Shown here piece after piece: positions 21,163 to 33,249 of a stretch of DNA of 64,000 nt. Position 1 is the first letter of the stretch. Every line of letters starts with the position of its first letter. Both the position numbers and the translations under genes were made by a program. Source of the DNA: Avena insularis (taxonomy: Eukaryota; Streptophyta; Magnoliopsida; Poales; Poaceae). The notes under the pieces were generated by a model. That model was not told the origin of the DNA. It searched no databases and saw only the letters and a program-made list of their open reading frames with translations. Location: contig JAJUPC010000037.1 of NCBI GenBank assembly GCA_023614405.1, forward strand, positions 1-64,000, in the 5' to 3' direction.

Positions 21163-22294
21163 CGTCCCCCTGGACGTCGAGGTTGGCGACCACGGCGTCG
21201 GCCGCGACGATGTTGTCCATCGAGGTGGAGTAGAGTGGGAGTCCGTTGGCATCACGGGCTTGCGGCTGGTCCAGCGGGGGCGCACGGCCAATGGGTGGTG
21301 GAGGGGCTCCGGTCGCCAGTGCGCCGGGTGGTGGTCTGTTGCTTCCACCTGGTGGCGTGTTCTCGCAGTATTTGTGCTTGGCCACGCGTGTGGGGTCGCT
21401 TTCGTCGTTGAAGTTCAGGACGTGGCACTAGACGTTGGAGTTTAGGCGGGTCCTGATGCGGTGCTGGTGATAGAGCGATAGCTCCTGCGCCGTTTCCCGC
21501 TCGAGGCGATATTTCTCGCGCTCGGCGAGCTCATTACGATGCGCCTCCGCGAGTCGCAGGCGGGCCTCCTCCACCTCTATGGTCGTGGCAGTCGCCGAGA
21601 TCGGTGTGGAGAACGGATCTGGCGGGGCGGCCGTGCTGCCCGCCATGTAGATCGCATTAAAGCAATTGGATCTGGCGCGGAAGTCTTCAGGCGACTTCGA
21701 GCCAGAATCGGAGTCGAAGATCCCGAGGATGGAGGAGTCATCGAAATCCTCCGGGTTGGAGACTCGCGTGATGGAGTCCTCTCGTGATGCCGCGGTGATA
21801 GATCCGTCAACCGAGGCAGGGGTCGCGGAGTCGACGTCGTCATTTAGGGCCTCGTCGTTCGTGGCGGCGTTGGTCTCGGCCACGTTGCTGGCGGCCAAGT
21901 CATACTCGGTGACGAGGCTCCTGATGCAGCGGACCTGCTCTTCCGAGAGCAGATCGTGGTGCAGCGGTGATCCGCCAACGATCACCATCGCTGCTGGGTC
22001 GACCACGCCGGTGAAGCCAACGAAGAGGTTGATGGAGCCGACCAGCATCACCGCGCCGTGAGTGACCGGATGTGACGCTGGGATGTAGCTATTGGGCAGG
22101 ATCTGTAAGGTCCCGCCGATGGCGATCATGCGGCCAGTGGCAAGCAGCTGATCGATTGGCGAATAGGGTCTCACCGCAGAACTCAGGCCAGTCCTGCTAG
22201 TCCCCACGCTGGGCGCCACTGTCGTGGAAATGGCCACGGCAGTCGCTGCAGTAGGCAGCGATTGATTGAATCGGGGGCGAGAGCTGGCGGCCAT
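21163..22294 (-). pseudogene. G1 gag, N-terminal part, ORF starting inside the 5' LTR
   Basis: A 288-codon minus-strand ORF (21428-22294) starts with MAASSRPRFNQ. Its ATG lies inside the LTR and the frame reads through the primer site (22201-22218) into the gag leader. The middle is low-complexity, with VEEARLRLAEAHRNELAE suggesting a coiled coil. After a stop at about 21427 the same frame continues (LPLYSTSMDNIVAADAVV) to the E2 insertion point. Whether translation really begins in the LTR is unknown. Confidence 0.6.
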
Positions 22295-22708
22295 CTGCGG
22301 TGCGAGATGGGGGCGGATGCATGTGGGTTTACCCAGGTTCGGCCCCCCGGAGGGTAAAGACCTACTCCTGCTAGATTAGATTATTGGAGAGCAAGTTACA
22401 GGGGTGGCGAGCTCGGTGTCTAAGCTGCAAGTCGCTTGAAGGGGTGTATGATGGAACGTAAGTCTGCAGGATACCCTAGGGAGGTTTATATATGAGGTAC
22501 CTCGCTAGGGTTTACAAGTTACAACCGAACAAGATAAGGATTCGGAGGTTTTGACCTAATCCGACTGGGCTTCTGATATGCTCCTGGGCCTCTAGTCTCC
22601 AGTCGCCAGGCCTTTCCTTTAGTCGCATTCCAGTCGCCGTCCTGTAGGCCCACTCACGAGGCCTTTTGGCCCAATCAGAACGTCCTGCTGGGCATACCCC
22701 ATTCGGCA
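22220..22708 (-). repeat. G1 5' LTR
   Basis: In minus orientation this runs from TGCCGAATGG to CCACGACA (489 bp), followed by the primer site TGGCGCCCAGCGTGGGGA (22201-22218). A TATA-like CATATATAAACC lies near 22485. The junction at 22708/22709 is where G2 integrase reading stops. TATCC at 22709-22713 is one side of the expected duplication, and the other is outside the window. Confidence 0.8.
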
Positions 22709-23748
22709 TATCCCCCTCACTGCTGATCTTTGCAGTGGCTCAATGAGCCAGGGTTTTATCCCAGACAAAACTAGTCTGTTGGATCTTTCCACATGTCTGT
22801 TTGATGCGGGGTGGGCTACTGATGCAATATCTAGCCGAATATTCTTTTCTCAGCAGAACCTCGCAAACGCTCCTTCAGCAAAATTCATGCCATTATCAGT
22901 TATGATACTGTGGGGATAGCCATATCTCAAGATTATACCTTTGAGGAATGTCACAGTTGTTGCCCCATCACATTTCTTGATTGGCTTTACCTCAATCCAC
23001 TTGGTAAACTTGTCCACCATAACCAAGATATGAGTCATGTTTCCTTTTGTCGTCTTAAATGGGCCGACCATATCCAAATACCATACCGCAAACGGCCAAG
23101 TGATAGGTACAGTTTTCAGTTCCGACATAGGCATATGCATCTTCGTGGCGTACCTCTGATAGCCATTGCATTTTCTTACAAGATCCTCTGCTTGCTCCAA
23201 GGCACTTGGCCAATAAAACCCATGCCGGAAAGCTTTTGCCACTAATGCTCTAGAAGATGCATGATGACCACATTCCCCTTGATGTATATCACGGAGGATT
23301 CAAGCCCTTCTTCTGGGTCTACGCATCGTTGTAGAACACTTGTAACACTCCTTTTGTATAGTTCGGCATTGATAACGGTGCATGCTTTTGCTCTTCTTTG
23401 GATTTGCCTTGAGAGTATCTCATCACTCGGCAAGGTTCCTTCTTTTAGGAATTCAAATATTGGCTTTGCCCATGCAGGTATAACTCGAACGAGGAAAAGC
23501 TCTTCGTCAATTTCCATTGCATCTACCAACATAACTCTAGCCGGATCAAGCTAAACAGTCCCCGGGTCTGCCGAAGTAGTCCCCGGGTTTGCTGAGGTGC
23601 TTCCCCAGTCTATATCCATAGGGGTAGCTTCTGATTTGGAGAGAGCCAGGACATAGATTGAGTCGGATTCCGGTGACGGTGTGATGGATGGTTTTCTCAA
23701 ATGTTCCAATGCAACACCTGGCGGGATTGGTTGCCGATATGACCCCAA
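22709..23748 (-). pseudogene. G2 integrase, 5' part with linker
   Basis: The linker (ARVMLVDAMEIDEELF, about 23530) leads to an integrase zinc-binding segment. HGFYWPSA is followed by VRKCNGYQRYA, where the second Cys of the CxxC pair is Tyr. The core has YLDMVGPFK, VDKFTKWIEVKPIKKCDG and TDNGMNFAEGAF. A TGA near 22847 follows FARFC, after which the frame resumes to VERSNRLVLSGIKP. It is truncated by G1, so the C-terminal domain is absent here. Confidence 0.87.
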
Positions 23749-24729
23749 CTAAGATAATACGTCGGCTGCCTCATTTTCAATCCGAGGTATGTGGTGGAAT
23801 TCACATCCTTCAAAGAACCCACTTATCTTTTGAACATGGAATCTATACAGGGGCATGTTTGCATCCAGAGCATCCCAATTGCCATACACTTGCTGCACCA
23901 CCAAATCCGAGTGTCCAAAACATTGTATCCGGCGTATTCCCACTTCCTTTGCTACTTTAAGTCCATGCACGAGCACTTCATACTCGGCAACATTGTTTGA
24001 TGCGTTAAACTGATCTTTCTTGGGCGAGGTAAGCACTACCCCGACCCCTAGTCCTTCCTTTAGCTTTGATCCATCAAAGTGCATTCGCCAATAGTTCGAG
24101 TCCGGCAAAGGTGGTTCGTATTGCATCTCAGCCCAATTCACGAAGAAATCCACTACTGCTTGCAATTTGATCGCATCTCTTCTATAAAACTGTGGTGCGT
24201 ATGGGGTTAACTCAATTGCCCATTTTGCAATTCGTCTACTGGCATCTTTGTTGCTCATAATATCGGATATGGGCGCTTCGCATATCACCTTGATGGGGTG
24301 TTCCTCAAAGTAATGCTTGAGTTTCTTGGCTTCCATGTACACACTGTATGCCATCTTCTGGTAGTGAGGGTAATTCTGTTTTGAAGTCGATAACACCTCG
24401 CTCAGGTAATTCGCTGGTCTTTGCACCAACTTACCTTCCTCATCACATTCCACCATAATCACTGCACTTACGACTCGGTTGGTCGCGGATATATAGAGCA
24501 AGATCGGCTCTTTAGATAGTGGCGAGGCTAATATTGGTGCAGAAGACATCATCTTTTCTAACTCATGGAATGCGCTATCATCTTGCGGTGTCCATGTAAA
24601 TTTGTCTGCCTTTTTCATTAACCAGTAGAGGGGCAACACCTTCTCTCCTAGCCGACTTAGAAACCGACTCAACAATGCCAAGCAACCAGTAAACTTCTGC
24701 ACATCGTTAAGACATTTTGGCAGTTCCAT
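23749..24729 (-). pseudogene. G2 dual RNase H region
   Basis: A 326-codon open stretch covers the end of RT (VQKFTGCLALLSRFL), the Gypsy RNase H (KEPILLYISATNRVVSAV, LSEVLSTSKQNYPHYQK) and the additional RNase H. The latter has HFDGSK, NNVAEYEVLVHGLKVAKE, GHSDLVVQQV and HIPRIENEAADVLS, so all the acidic catalytic positions appear present. This is the best preserved pol segment of G2. The double RNase H is the hallmark of the Tat lineage. Confidence 0.9.
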
Positions 24730-25537
24730 TCTTTCTATGGCTCGGATTTTGTGGGGCTAGCCTCAATACCTCAGCTGGATACGAGAAAACCGAGTAACTT
24801 CCCAGCCGGCACACCAAAAGTACATTTCTCCGGGTTAAACTTCATCCAGAACCGTCTTAGGTTCACGAACGTCTGTCGGATATCGTCAAGGAGCGTTTTG
24901 CTTTCCTTAGTTTTTATCACAATATCATCCACATAAACTTGCACATTTTGACCAATTTGGTCATGTAGACATTTCTGCATGCATTGTTGATACATTTCTC
25001 CTGCATTACGTAAACCAAATGGCATAGTGCAATACCAATAAGACCCATATGGGGTCATAAACACAGTCTTTATTTGGTCATCCGGGTTCAAAGGTATTTG
25101 GTGAAAACCAGATAAGCAACTATGAAAGATAACAACTCACACCCAGCAGTTGAATCTATGACCTGGTCTATCCTTGGCAATGGAAATGGATCTTTTGGAC
25201 ACGCCTTATTCAGGTTCGTTGAATCGATACACATGCGCCACACCACAGCCACATTCGGATCATCCTTCTTCTTCTCCACGAGCACCGAATTAGAGAGCCA
25301 ATCCAGGTAGAGTACTTCCATGATATATCCGGCTGCAAGGAGCCGAGCTATCTCATCCCTAATGACCTTTCTCCTATCTTTGGTGAAGCGGCGAAGAGGT
25401 TGCTTCACCGTCTTTGCCCCGGGTCTTACATTTAAAGAGTGCTCGTCCAACTCCCTCGGCACACCTTGCAGGTCCTGTGTAGACCAAGCAAAGATATCCC
25501 GATTCTCACGGAGGAAGTTGACAAGCTCGCTTTCCTA
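24730..25537 (-). pseudogene. G2 reverse transcriptase
   Basis: Motifs in order are EHSLNVRPGAKTVKQPLRRF, IARLLAAGYIMEV, WRMCIDSTNLNKACPK and PLPRIDQVIDSTAG, then a frameshift near 25090, followed by MTPYGSYWYCTMPFGLRNAG, the catalytic YVDD (24924-24935) and CTFGVPAGKLLGFLVS. A UAG at 25535-25537 separates it from the protease part in the same frame, at the same codon as in G1. Confidence 0.9.
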
Positions 25538-26616
25538 TTTATCGCCTAACCCGGCACCAATGGTCATAGTGCGCTCTGGGAATTGATCATCAATGGGCAC
25601 CTTCTTTGTATCCTTTGTTGCTTGAAATGACACACTCCCATGCGAGTTGGTCAGAGCCGGCATATGCTGCTGCACGGACTGAGCCAATGCCGTCACCTCC
25701 TGAATTCTCCTCTTCTCTTGAGCAATCACAAGTAATTCGGCTAGGTTAGATCCGGCGGTAGCACACTCAATAGAACGGCTGAAATCTCCACCTATGGTAA
25801 TCACACCCCTGGTCCGGGCAATTTCATCTTCAGGTAACTAATGTGAGTACTTGCCATGAACTTGTTCAGAGCAGGCATGCCGAGTAATGCGTGATATGTG
25901 CTTTCCAAGTTCACAACCTCAAACTCAAAGTTTTCAGTCCGGCAGTTGTCCCTTGTGCCAAATAATACGTCAACTCGGACCTTACCTATGGGCTCACAGG
26001 AGATACCTGGCACGATGCCATGAAAAGTGGTCTTTGTTGCTTGGAGCATATTTTCCGATATTCCCAACTTGTGCATGGTATCCTTGTACATGATGTTAAT
26101 TCTACTACCATTGTCTATCAGCACCTTGGAAAACCTCACATTGATATTTGGCCCAATGAATATCGAATCTAACACTAGTGCATACGATCCAAGACTCGGC
26201 ATGAGCCTAGGGTGATCCTTGATGCTCCAAGTGATTTCCTGTTCTTCCCAAGGCATATACCTCTTCACAGTTGGCATTACCGTGTTTACCTCCATATGTC
26301 GGTCCTGCAAGCTCTTTCTATCAGTCTCCTCTGTGGTGAACACACAGTAACTTTGGTGATGCTCTCTGTATTCGTTCCTGCCTTCATTGCCATGATATCC
26401 TTGGTTTTTTTGCTGTTGGTTATTCACCTGATGCACAACATCCCTTCTTTCTTGGTTCTCATACCTCGATGGAGGTGGGGCAACATCAGTTCCTGTCGAT
26501 TCCCCCCCCCCCATGAGTTGTTGCTATCGAGGTGCTTCATTCCGAGGTGCCTCGTGCCGAGGTCCATCATGCCGAGGTGCATCGTGTCGAGGTGCCTGAG
26601 CATTCCCCGAGCCACT
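25538..26616 (-). pseudogene. G2 protease region
   Basis: This has ITWSIKDHPRLMPSLGSY, then the retropepsin-type site VLIDNGSRINIMY (about 26120; the second Gly of the usual DGGSS is altered), TFHGIVPGISCEPIGKV and YHALLGMPALNKFMAS. A linker with IAQEKRRIQEVTALAQSVQ then runs to the UAG at 25537. The upstream join to gag contains a five-fold PRHD-type repeat, a C-run near 26503-26512 and stops. Probably inactive. Confidence 0.82.
26528..26602 (-). repeat. Five tandem 15-bp repeats in G2 gag-protease linker
   Basis: Units start CGAGGT(G/C) at 26528, 26543, 26558, 26573 and 26588. On the minus strand they would encode APRHD-like pentapeptides. The unit is a multiple of three, so copy number can change without a frameshift. 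Confidence 0.8.
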
Positions 26617-28716
26617 CTACTCTAGCTTCCTCATCCATTCACATTGCCGGGTCGTATGATTCGTTGGATTATTCAGACTTGGCGTATGGAACTTGCACGA
26701 CTGATCCAACATAGACTCGAATGTGTATCTCGGTCGGTCCTTTCTTTCCTCCCACTGTTTCTTCTGCTTTGGCATCCAAGGTTTCTTGCCTTCACCCTTT
26801 TGCTGCAAATGTTGCCCTCTAGTTTTCTGACGCTGGCTAGCGCCAGCATTCGGCTGATCCTGATCTATAGCCGCCACTTGCTGTGAGATGTACCTATAAT
26901 CCTGACGATCATCTCTCCTCTTACCCCGAAATTCATTGCGCCGCGATAATCCGGCACCCTCACGAGGGTAATATTCATCGTTGGATTCACTGGACATCAT
27001 CTAAGGCTGGGTCAGATCTCCCAACGCATACAAATCAGTGATCCAGATTGTTTCGGCCAAGGTAGTTTGGCATATCTCTTCGCTATCTTTGCCATAGCAT
27101 ACTCGCAAACCTACACCCTTGGGTGAACCACGCAATATCTTGTGATTCAATTACCCCTTCGCAGGAATTTCTCACATTACACCAGCGAGTCAAGAACTCC
27201 CCGTCTGTTTCATTTGGTCATTGCTTGCACAATGCCAGAGTCTGTGGCCTATTCGGCCTCTTGTATGTGCTTGAGAAGTTACTAACAAACATCTCCTCAA
27301 ATTCTATCCAGCAGTTGATGCTTCCCTCTAGCAAGTTATTTAACCAGACCCTCGCTGGCCCTTCTAACATTTCAGGTACATACCTCACTACCCATCTCAA
27401 ATTTCCCCCGGCTATGTTGACTGCAGTTGCATAGTCAATGAGCCAATCATCCGGCTTAGTGCTACCATCATATGTCTTTATTCCACACGCCAGCTGAAAG
27501 TTCAGCACTGGTGGCTCCCTCATGATATGAGGTCTAAAACATGCTGGACCCAGAGGTCCCTGCACGTCAATCATTTCCGACCTATAGATCTGGTCCAGTT
27601 TCAGCCTTGCATCATCCGGCTGCAAATTCCTATTCCCCAATCTTGACCCCATCACATGGTTCTCCGGTCTAGGAAATCTAGCATCAGCCATTGCTAAGTA
27701 ACCATGATTGTACATATCCTGACCCAGACGAGCATTTTGTTGCTGCATTGCTGGGCTAGCACTTCTCTCCTGCCGAGGTGCATACTATTGCTATTGTTGC
27801 CGAGCTGCATTTTCCCATGTTCCCGCCGGATTACGCTGTCCGTCATTGCTAGGCCAGCACTTCTCTGACCGGCATTGCCTTGGTCGCGGTTACCTCGGCC
27901 AGCTTTACCCCGGCTGGCACTGTGACGATCCTCATCAATTTGCACCGCTTTTCCTTTTCCTGCCCTTACTGGGTCATACGGGGCCATCTGCTTGTCTTTT
28001 CTCCCCGAGGTTACCACTTCCTCTCTTCTGGGGCCGTCATGAGGTGACGACGCAGCTCCAGCGGACTTTGCCAGATTATTCCTTGCTAAATGAACCATGT
28101 GTGATGCTCCGGGTTGCATCGGGTTTGCCTTGTTTATTTCCTCATTCTGCTGATATGCTACCCTTAACAAGTGGTTAACTCTCTCATGTTGCCTATCTCA
28201 GGCCTCTCCGGTTAAACCTTCTAATTCGGATGCAGCCACATTGGTAGCCCTGAGGTTCTTTGTCGGGGTAATATACCTCTCCAGCCCTACTGTTACTATA
28301 GTAGCTGTCTGGCCCGGCTTAGGAATATACTCCTTGTCATTCTCAGTAATCAGGTTTCTATCTCGGATTTTTACTCCATCTATATGGTTTGCCTTTGCAT
28401 ACTCCCGTGGAGTGATGTTTAGTGATTGCTATAACTCAACTACTTTTTTCGCACCAACTAGCATTTTCTGCCTAGTTTCCTCTACCTCAGCTTGTGCCTA
28501 AGCCGGATCTACCACTGGCGCTATGGGTGTTGCTAAGCTATCCATTGCCTGCTGCAGTACATTCACTGGCCTCTCTAGTGGAGGGAATCTAGACCTTGCC
28601 TGCTTTGGCGTGGCGTCCAGATCTGGCGCCGGCTCCTTGCTTGCTCCTTCATCTAGCACCGTCATCATGACCTCAGCACAACCTACGGGGTGAGTGATAC
28701 GCGAGCCGCGAGCCAC
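26617..28716 (-). pseudogene. G2 gag
   Basis: The N-terminal parts (28498-28716 and 27694-28170) are low-complexity. The core at 27218-27748 has FQLACGIKTYDGSTKPDDWL, VVRYVPEMLEGPARVWLNN and WIEFEEMFVSNFSSTYKRP, typical of grass Gypsy gag. A C-terminal segment (26617-27000) carries CKFHTPSLNNPTNHTTRQC, a zinc-knuckle-like C2HC pattern. The pieces are separated by stops and frameshifts around 27000-27218 and 28171-28497. Confidence 0.85.
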
Positions 28717-28975
28717 GCTAGGAGGTGGCTCGCCTCCCTCGACGATGTGTTGCGGATGAACACAGGACTCATCGACACCGACATAGATCTTGTGGGCGCC
28801 ATGCTTGATGAAAAGGCCGTTGCACGGAGAAGGGTGCCTGCCGAAGCTCCCAACGTTGTCGCTGACGTAGTCCAGCGCTCCAAAGAGCTGAACCAGCCCA
28901 GAGACGATGCGTTCGCCGGTGCCGAAGATGTTTCCCGTCTAGATTTTTACTCCTGCTAGCGCTGCTTGCCCCACG
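28717..28975 (-). other. G2 gag leader up to the split primer site
   Basis: This is GC-rich leader between gag and the primer site. At its right end CCCCACGTTGGG is half of the primer site, and the other half (GTGGGCGCCAAC) lies right of E3. No separate gene is seen. Confidence 0.6.
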
Positions 28976-28980
28976 TTGGG

Positions 28981-30563
28981 TGATGGCTCGTGTATTAACA
29001 AGCTCGTTGGGGAACCCCAAGAGGAAGGTATGATGAGCATAGCAGCAAGTTTCCCTCAGTTATGAAACCAAGGTTTAATCAAACCAGTAGGAGCAAGGAA
29101 ACACCCCAAAGGTGTTGCTAGCTGAGCCTTGGCGGTAGCGCACCGGTGCTAGTAGCAACGTGGAGACCTACACAACACAACCATAGAACTTTGCCCCAAC
29201 TTGCGATGAGGTTGTCAATCTCTCCGGTTTTGCTGAAAACAAAGGATTAAACGTATCGAATGGAAGGAAGTAATAGTTTGCAGAAAGTAAACACAAAGTA
29301 GTAAACAATTTATAGATTGTATGTAAAAGAAAAGGACCGGGATCCATAGTTCACTAGAGGTGGCTATCCTTAAGATAGATAACAAGCTGGGTGAACAAAT
29401 TACAGCGGGGCAATTGACAAACATCGAGAAAGCAATACATACGTATACTAATCATCTTGACTCCTTTGGAACTTGATTGGGCATTACAACAGTATACATA
29501 GACCGCCATCCAACTACATCTATGACTAATAATCCACCTTCAGGTTATCATCCGAACCCCCTCTAGTATTAAGTTGCAAGCAACAGATTATTGATTTACG
29601 AATTGCGTGTAAAGTAAACAATACGATTGTTCTATGAACAAAGGATTGTTGTTTTCTCCCTAGTAGCAACATCACATCTAGTACCTTAGAGATTTCTGTC
29701 ACTTCCCAGTTACGGAGGCATGAACCCACTATCGAGCATAAATACTAACTCTTGGAGTTGCTAGCATCTACTTGGCCAAGATAGCTACTAACAATGGAAA
29801 GCATGCAATATCACAAATAACAAAGACATGATAGAATCAATAATCAATCTGAAATAGCATCTCAATATCCATCAGATCCCTACAAACACAACATGCAGAA
29901 TTACAAATAGATGATCTTGATCATGAATGGAGCTCATAAGATCTAAACATGAAAGCACAAAGGAGGAGAACCAGCCATCTAGCTACTACATGGATCCGTA
30001 GTCCAAGGATGAACTACTCATGCATCACACCGGAGGCTTGCATGGTGATGAAGAAGGCCTCTAGGGTGAATTCCCTCTCCCGTGGTCGGAAGAGCTTTAG
30101 ATCCCTCCCGATCTAGGGATGGAGATGATGGCGGCTACAGACTCTTTCGTTGATTTTTTATCGGGTACTTAGGGTTTTCGTCCCGAGGGAATCTTATAGG
30201 CGGAAGGAGAGGCCGAGGGGGTGCTGGAGTCGGCCAGACCACCCCCTGGCGCGGGCCAGGACTGGCCGCCCGGCCAGGTGGTATGGCCGGCCCCCAACCC
30301 TTCTCCGTCTCGTATTCTGGCATCTGATGACTTCTGGAAAAATAGGCACTTTGGCTTTTGTCCCATCCAATTCTGAGAATATTCATTTTCTGACTTTCCT
30401 GGAACCAAAAACAGCGAGAAACAGCAGGTGCACCGTGGCTCTTGTTAATAGGTTAGTCCAAGAAATCATATGAAAAGTACTCCAAAGTGTGGACAAAACA
30501 CAAGAAAGTGGATAAAACCAAGCATGGAACATCAAAAATTATAGATACATTTGCAATGTATCA
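28981..30563 (-). repeat. E3 3' LTR (complete)
   Basis: This 1583-bp repeat matches the solo LTR at 37572-39182 along its length. Its U3-side 400 bp also resemble the E1 LTR. It contains ACCACCCCCTGGC (30238-30250) with an inverted partner near 30273-30282. Confidence 0.9.
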
Positions 30564-33249
30564 ACATCCCCAAGCTTAACTCCTGCTCGTCCTCGAGTAG
30601 GTAAGTGATAAAAAAGAAATAATAATTTTTGAGGTGACATGCACCATCAAAGACTTGATCAAAGTATTTGTAAAACATTCAAAGCTGGGATCATAGTACT
30701 TCAATCATAACATGAAACACAAAGTTCTAGCAATAAGACAAAGAAACTATGATGCAACATGAAAAGACACAAACAAAAGATTCATGAATAACTATGCTTT
30801 GCAAGACGTTTGTTTGTTTCACATAAAGAAAACATAGTATAATAGCATTCAGCTTGTCCCTCATAGAGTAGCAAATATAAATGCATAGGACACCTTCAAA
30901 GTTCATGAGAATGACTAGATACAAATAGTTTAAAACAAGCAATATCAAGATATGCATCAATCAACTAGTCTTGGGACAATGCACATAGAACTAAGAATGG
31001 CCACTATGCTCTCAAAGTAGGTGCATAAAGATAGAAGGTGGAGACTCAATATAATGGTGGAAGAAAGGCCTTCATAGAAGGAAGCAGGGATTCAAGTCTC
31101 ATAAAGAGCTTCCAAAAATTATGGTACTTAATAGCTTTCAGCTCTCATTGCCCCTATCATAAGCATCTTGAAGTGATTAAGGTTAAAGTGAACAAACTAT
31201 GGTGTACATGCTTGACGAAGTATAAGTCAGAAATCTCATGTCCCTTGTATACGAGGGCTGCTCCTCATGCTACTCAAGTCTAGTCACCAGTAAGTTCTTA
31301 TCATCGTAAGTACATGTGTATCATAGAGAACCGCCAACGGGGTACCCCTTGCCCGATGATACGGAAGAATCCCATATCAAAATGACAAGGCAAACAGACA
31401 ACAAGCATCTCCGCAATCTTCTTATTTACCATGGGAATATGGTGCTTTTTTCTCTCTTTCCTCTTTTCATAATCTCCTCTTTTTTTCTTTTTCTCTTTTT
31501 TTCTCAATATAGGACTCTTTTTTTATAAGAAGAATGCTTCCTAGACAGCTCATTATGGTTACGTTGCAGGTTTCCACCATGTTAGCATTGATTAGACCAG
31601 CGGCCCAGGTGTTTCTCTAACACATATACACAACTCCATGGACTTACAAGCTCCCCTTTCATTTCACACCGACGACATCCATATACAAAAGAGCATGATA
31701 TCAACTAGGTACAAGTACCAATTGCAATGTTGAAAGCGTTCCCCATGAAAGCATGGTTCTGCTAATTCCCAACAAATAAGTGCAAGCATATACAACATAG
31801 ACGACACAATGGTTCAAGTTTATTAAGGGCAAAAAAAGTAAAGTGTGCCATCAAGTTCGTGAGAGCTTTAATCACTAGTTTTCTCATAACAAGTTTAATT
31901 CGGAAGGTAAACAAAAGCATGAATATACTTGGAATAGCATAAGCTAGTAGGTAGGTATGGTGGACTCTTTGGAATAACTTGGTTTAGGGAATTGGATGCA
32001 TGAGTGGAACTCATACTTGGTTGTGGAGGCTAGCAAAAGACTGGGAGCGACAAACTAAGAAAGAAATAATGGCCATAATCATGCAGAGCGACAAAACATC
32101 ATTGATCAAAGCATAAAGTGATACTACAAGTTGAAAACTAAAGGATCACGAAGGCTATGGTGACTTGAGATAGTCATAACATGGTGTGAGCATGCGCCAA
32201 GTCAACCCAAATAAAGCATCAAAGGAGAATACCACTATACTATGCTTTAATATGCTAAAACAACGCATGATTCATCCAAGGCACATTAAGCAATATCAAT
32301 TGTTTATAACAAGTCATGCTACAGCAAAGAATACTAAGCATAAAGCCAAAACAATATCAAGCATGGCATGACAAAGCATAGTCCATAGTCAAAAACAAGC
32401 TCTTTTTACCACATAAGTATGAACTTTCCTACTCTTTTCCAAACCAAACCAAACTATTTGAAAACCAATGTACAAAAGAGGGGGTCCAACCAATTTATTC
32501 AGCAAACTAAGCAAACAAAATCAAACGAAAACCAACACGAAAACGAAAAAGAAGACGCTCCAAGAACAACACAACTGTGCATGAAACAATAAAAATCAAG
32601 CGTTTGGAAGAAACCTGTGATTTTTATTGATGAAGAGGGGGATGCCTTAGGCATCCCCAAGCTTTGACGCTTGTACTTTTTGGATATTTCTTGGGGTGAC
32701 ATGCGTGACATCCCAAGCTTGAGCTTTAGTCCATCCTTCATCTCATTACTCATTCCTTCCATACACTTGAAAATTTTCCTTCAGACAAAACTTCACACAA
32801 TCTTTATTAGCAACATTAGTGCACTCAAGATAATAGGTCTTAAGTTTCAGTTTTAACGCCAAATAAACTTCCATTAGAACACTAGCTACTAAATCACTTC
32901 CCTCAAAAAGCTCAATTCCCCAAAAGAACTCAAAAAGGGACCAACAATAAGCAAATACAGAAAATGGCAGAAATCTGTCAAAACAAACCAGCAGGTAAAG
33001 ACAAATTTTTTTGAAGACCTTATGTTGCTCAAATCAAAAAGTGTTGAACTAACTAAAGTTAGATAACAACCTGGGTCAGAAGCACAAAAATTCACGCCTC
33101 AAAACGACATTCAGAGATTTTACACGAATTTTTACGGTGAAGCACAGAAATCTATTTCGGGACAGCAACTTTCCCAATCATTACTTCTCTCTCATTAGAG
33201 GTTACTCTTGGCACAAAAAGCAAATAAAAAGTATAAGGAGCGGTTATTA
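30564..33249 (-). other. E3 internal non-coding region
   Basis: Purine tract complement (30564-30582), then AT-rich sequence that is the reverse of E1 7834 to about 4120. It includes the conserved block near 31310-31720. The locus near 31045-31055 is the empty site of the DNA transposon found in E1. Confidence 0.85.

Larger units (their letters stand above)
1..22708 (-). mobile_element. G1: Ty3/Gypsy Tat-type retrotransposon, interrupted by E1 and E2, left end outside window
   Basis: Read on the minus strand the order is LTR, primer site, gag, protease, reverse transcriptase, two RNase H-like segments and integrase, which is the Gypsy order. The additional RNase H with a DGS motif after the RT-linked one, and an integrase that ends without a chromodomain, place it in the Tat lineage (inference from family knowledge). 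The 5' LTR is at 22220-22708, and the 3' LTR lies left of base 1. It sits inside the integrase gene of G2, whose reading stops at 22709. E1 splits its RNase H and E2 splits its gag. Every domain carries stops or frameshifts, so the copy is not coding-competent. Confidence 0.88.

Noticed and set aside
26528..26602. Short regularly spaced repeats resembling a CRISPR array
   Set aside because: Units are contiguous without spacers and lie in a plant retrotransposon gag linker.
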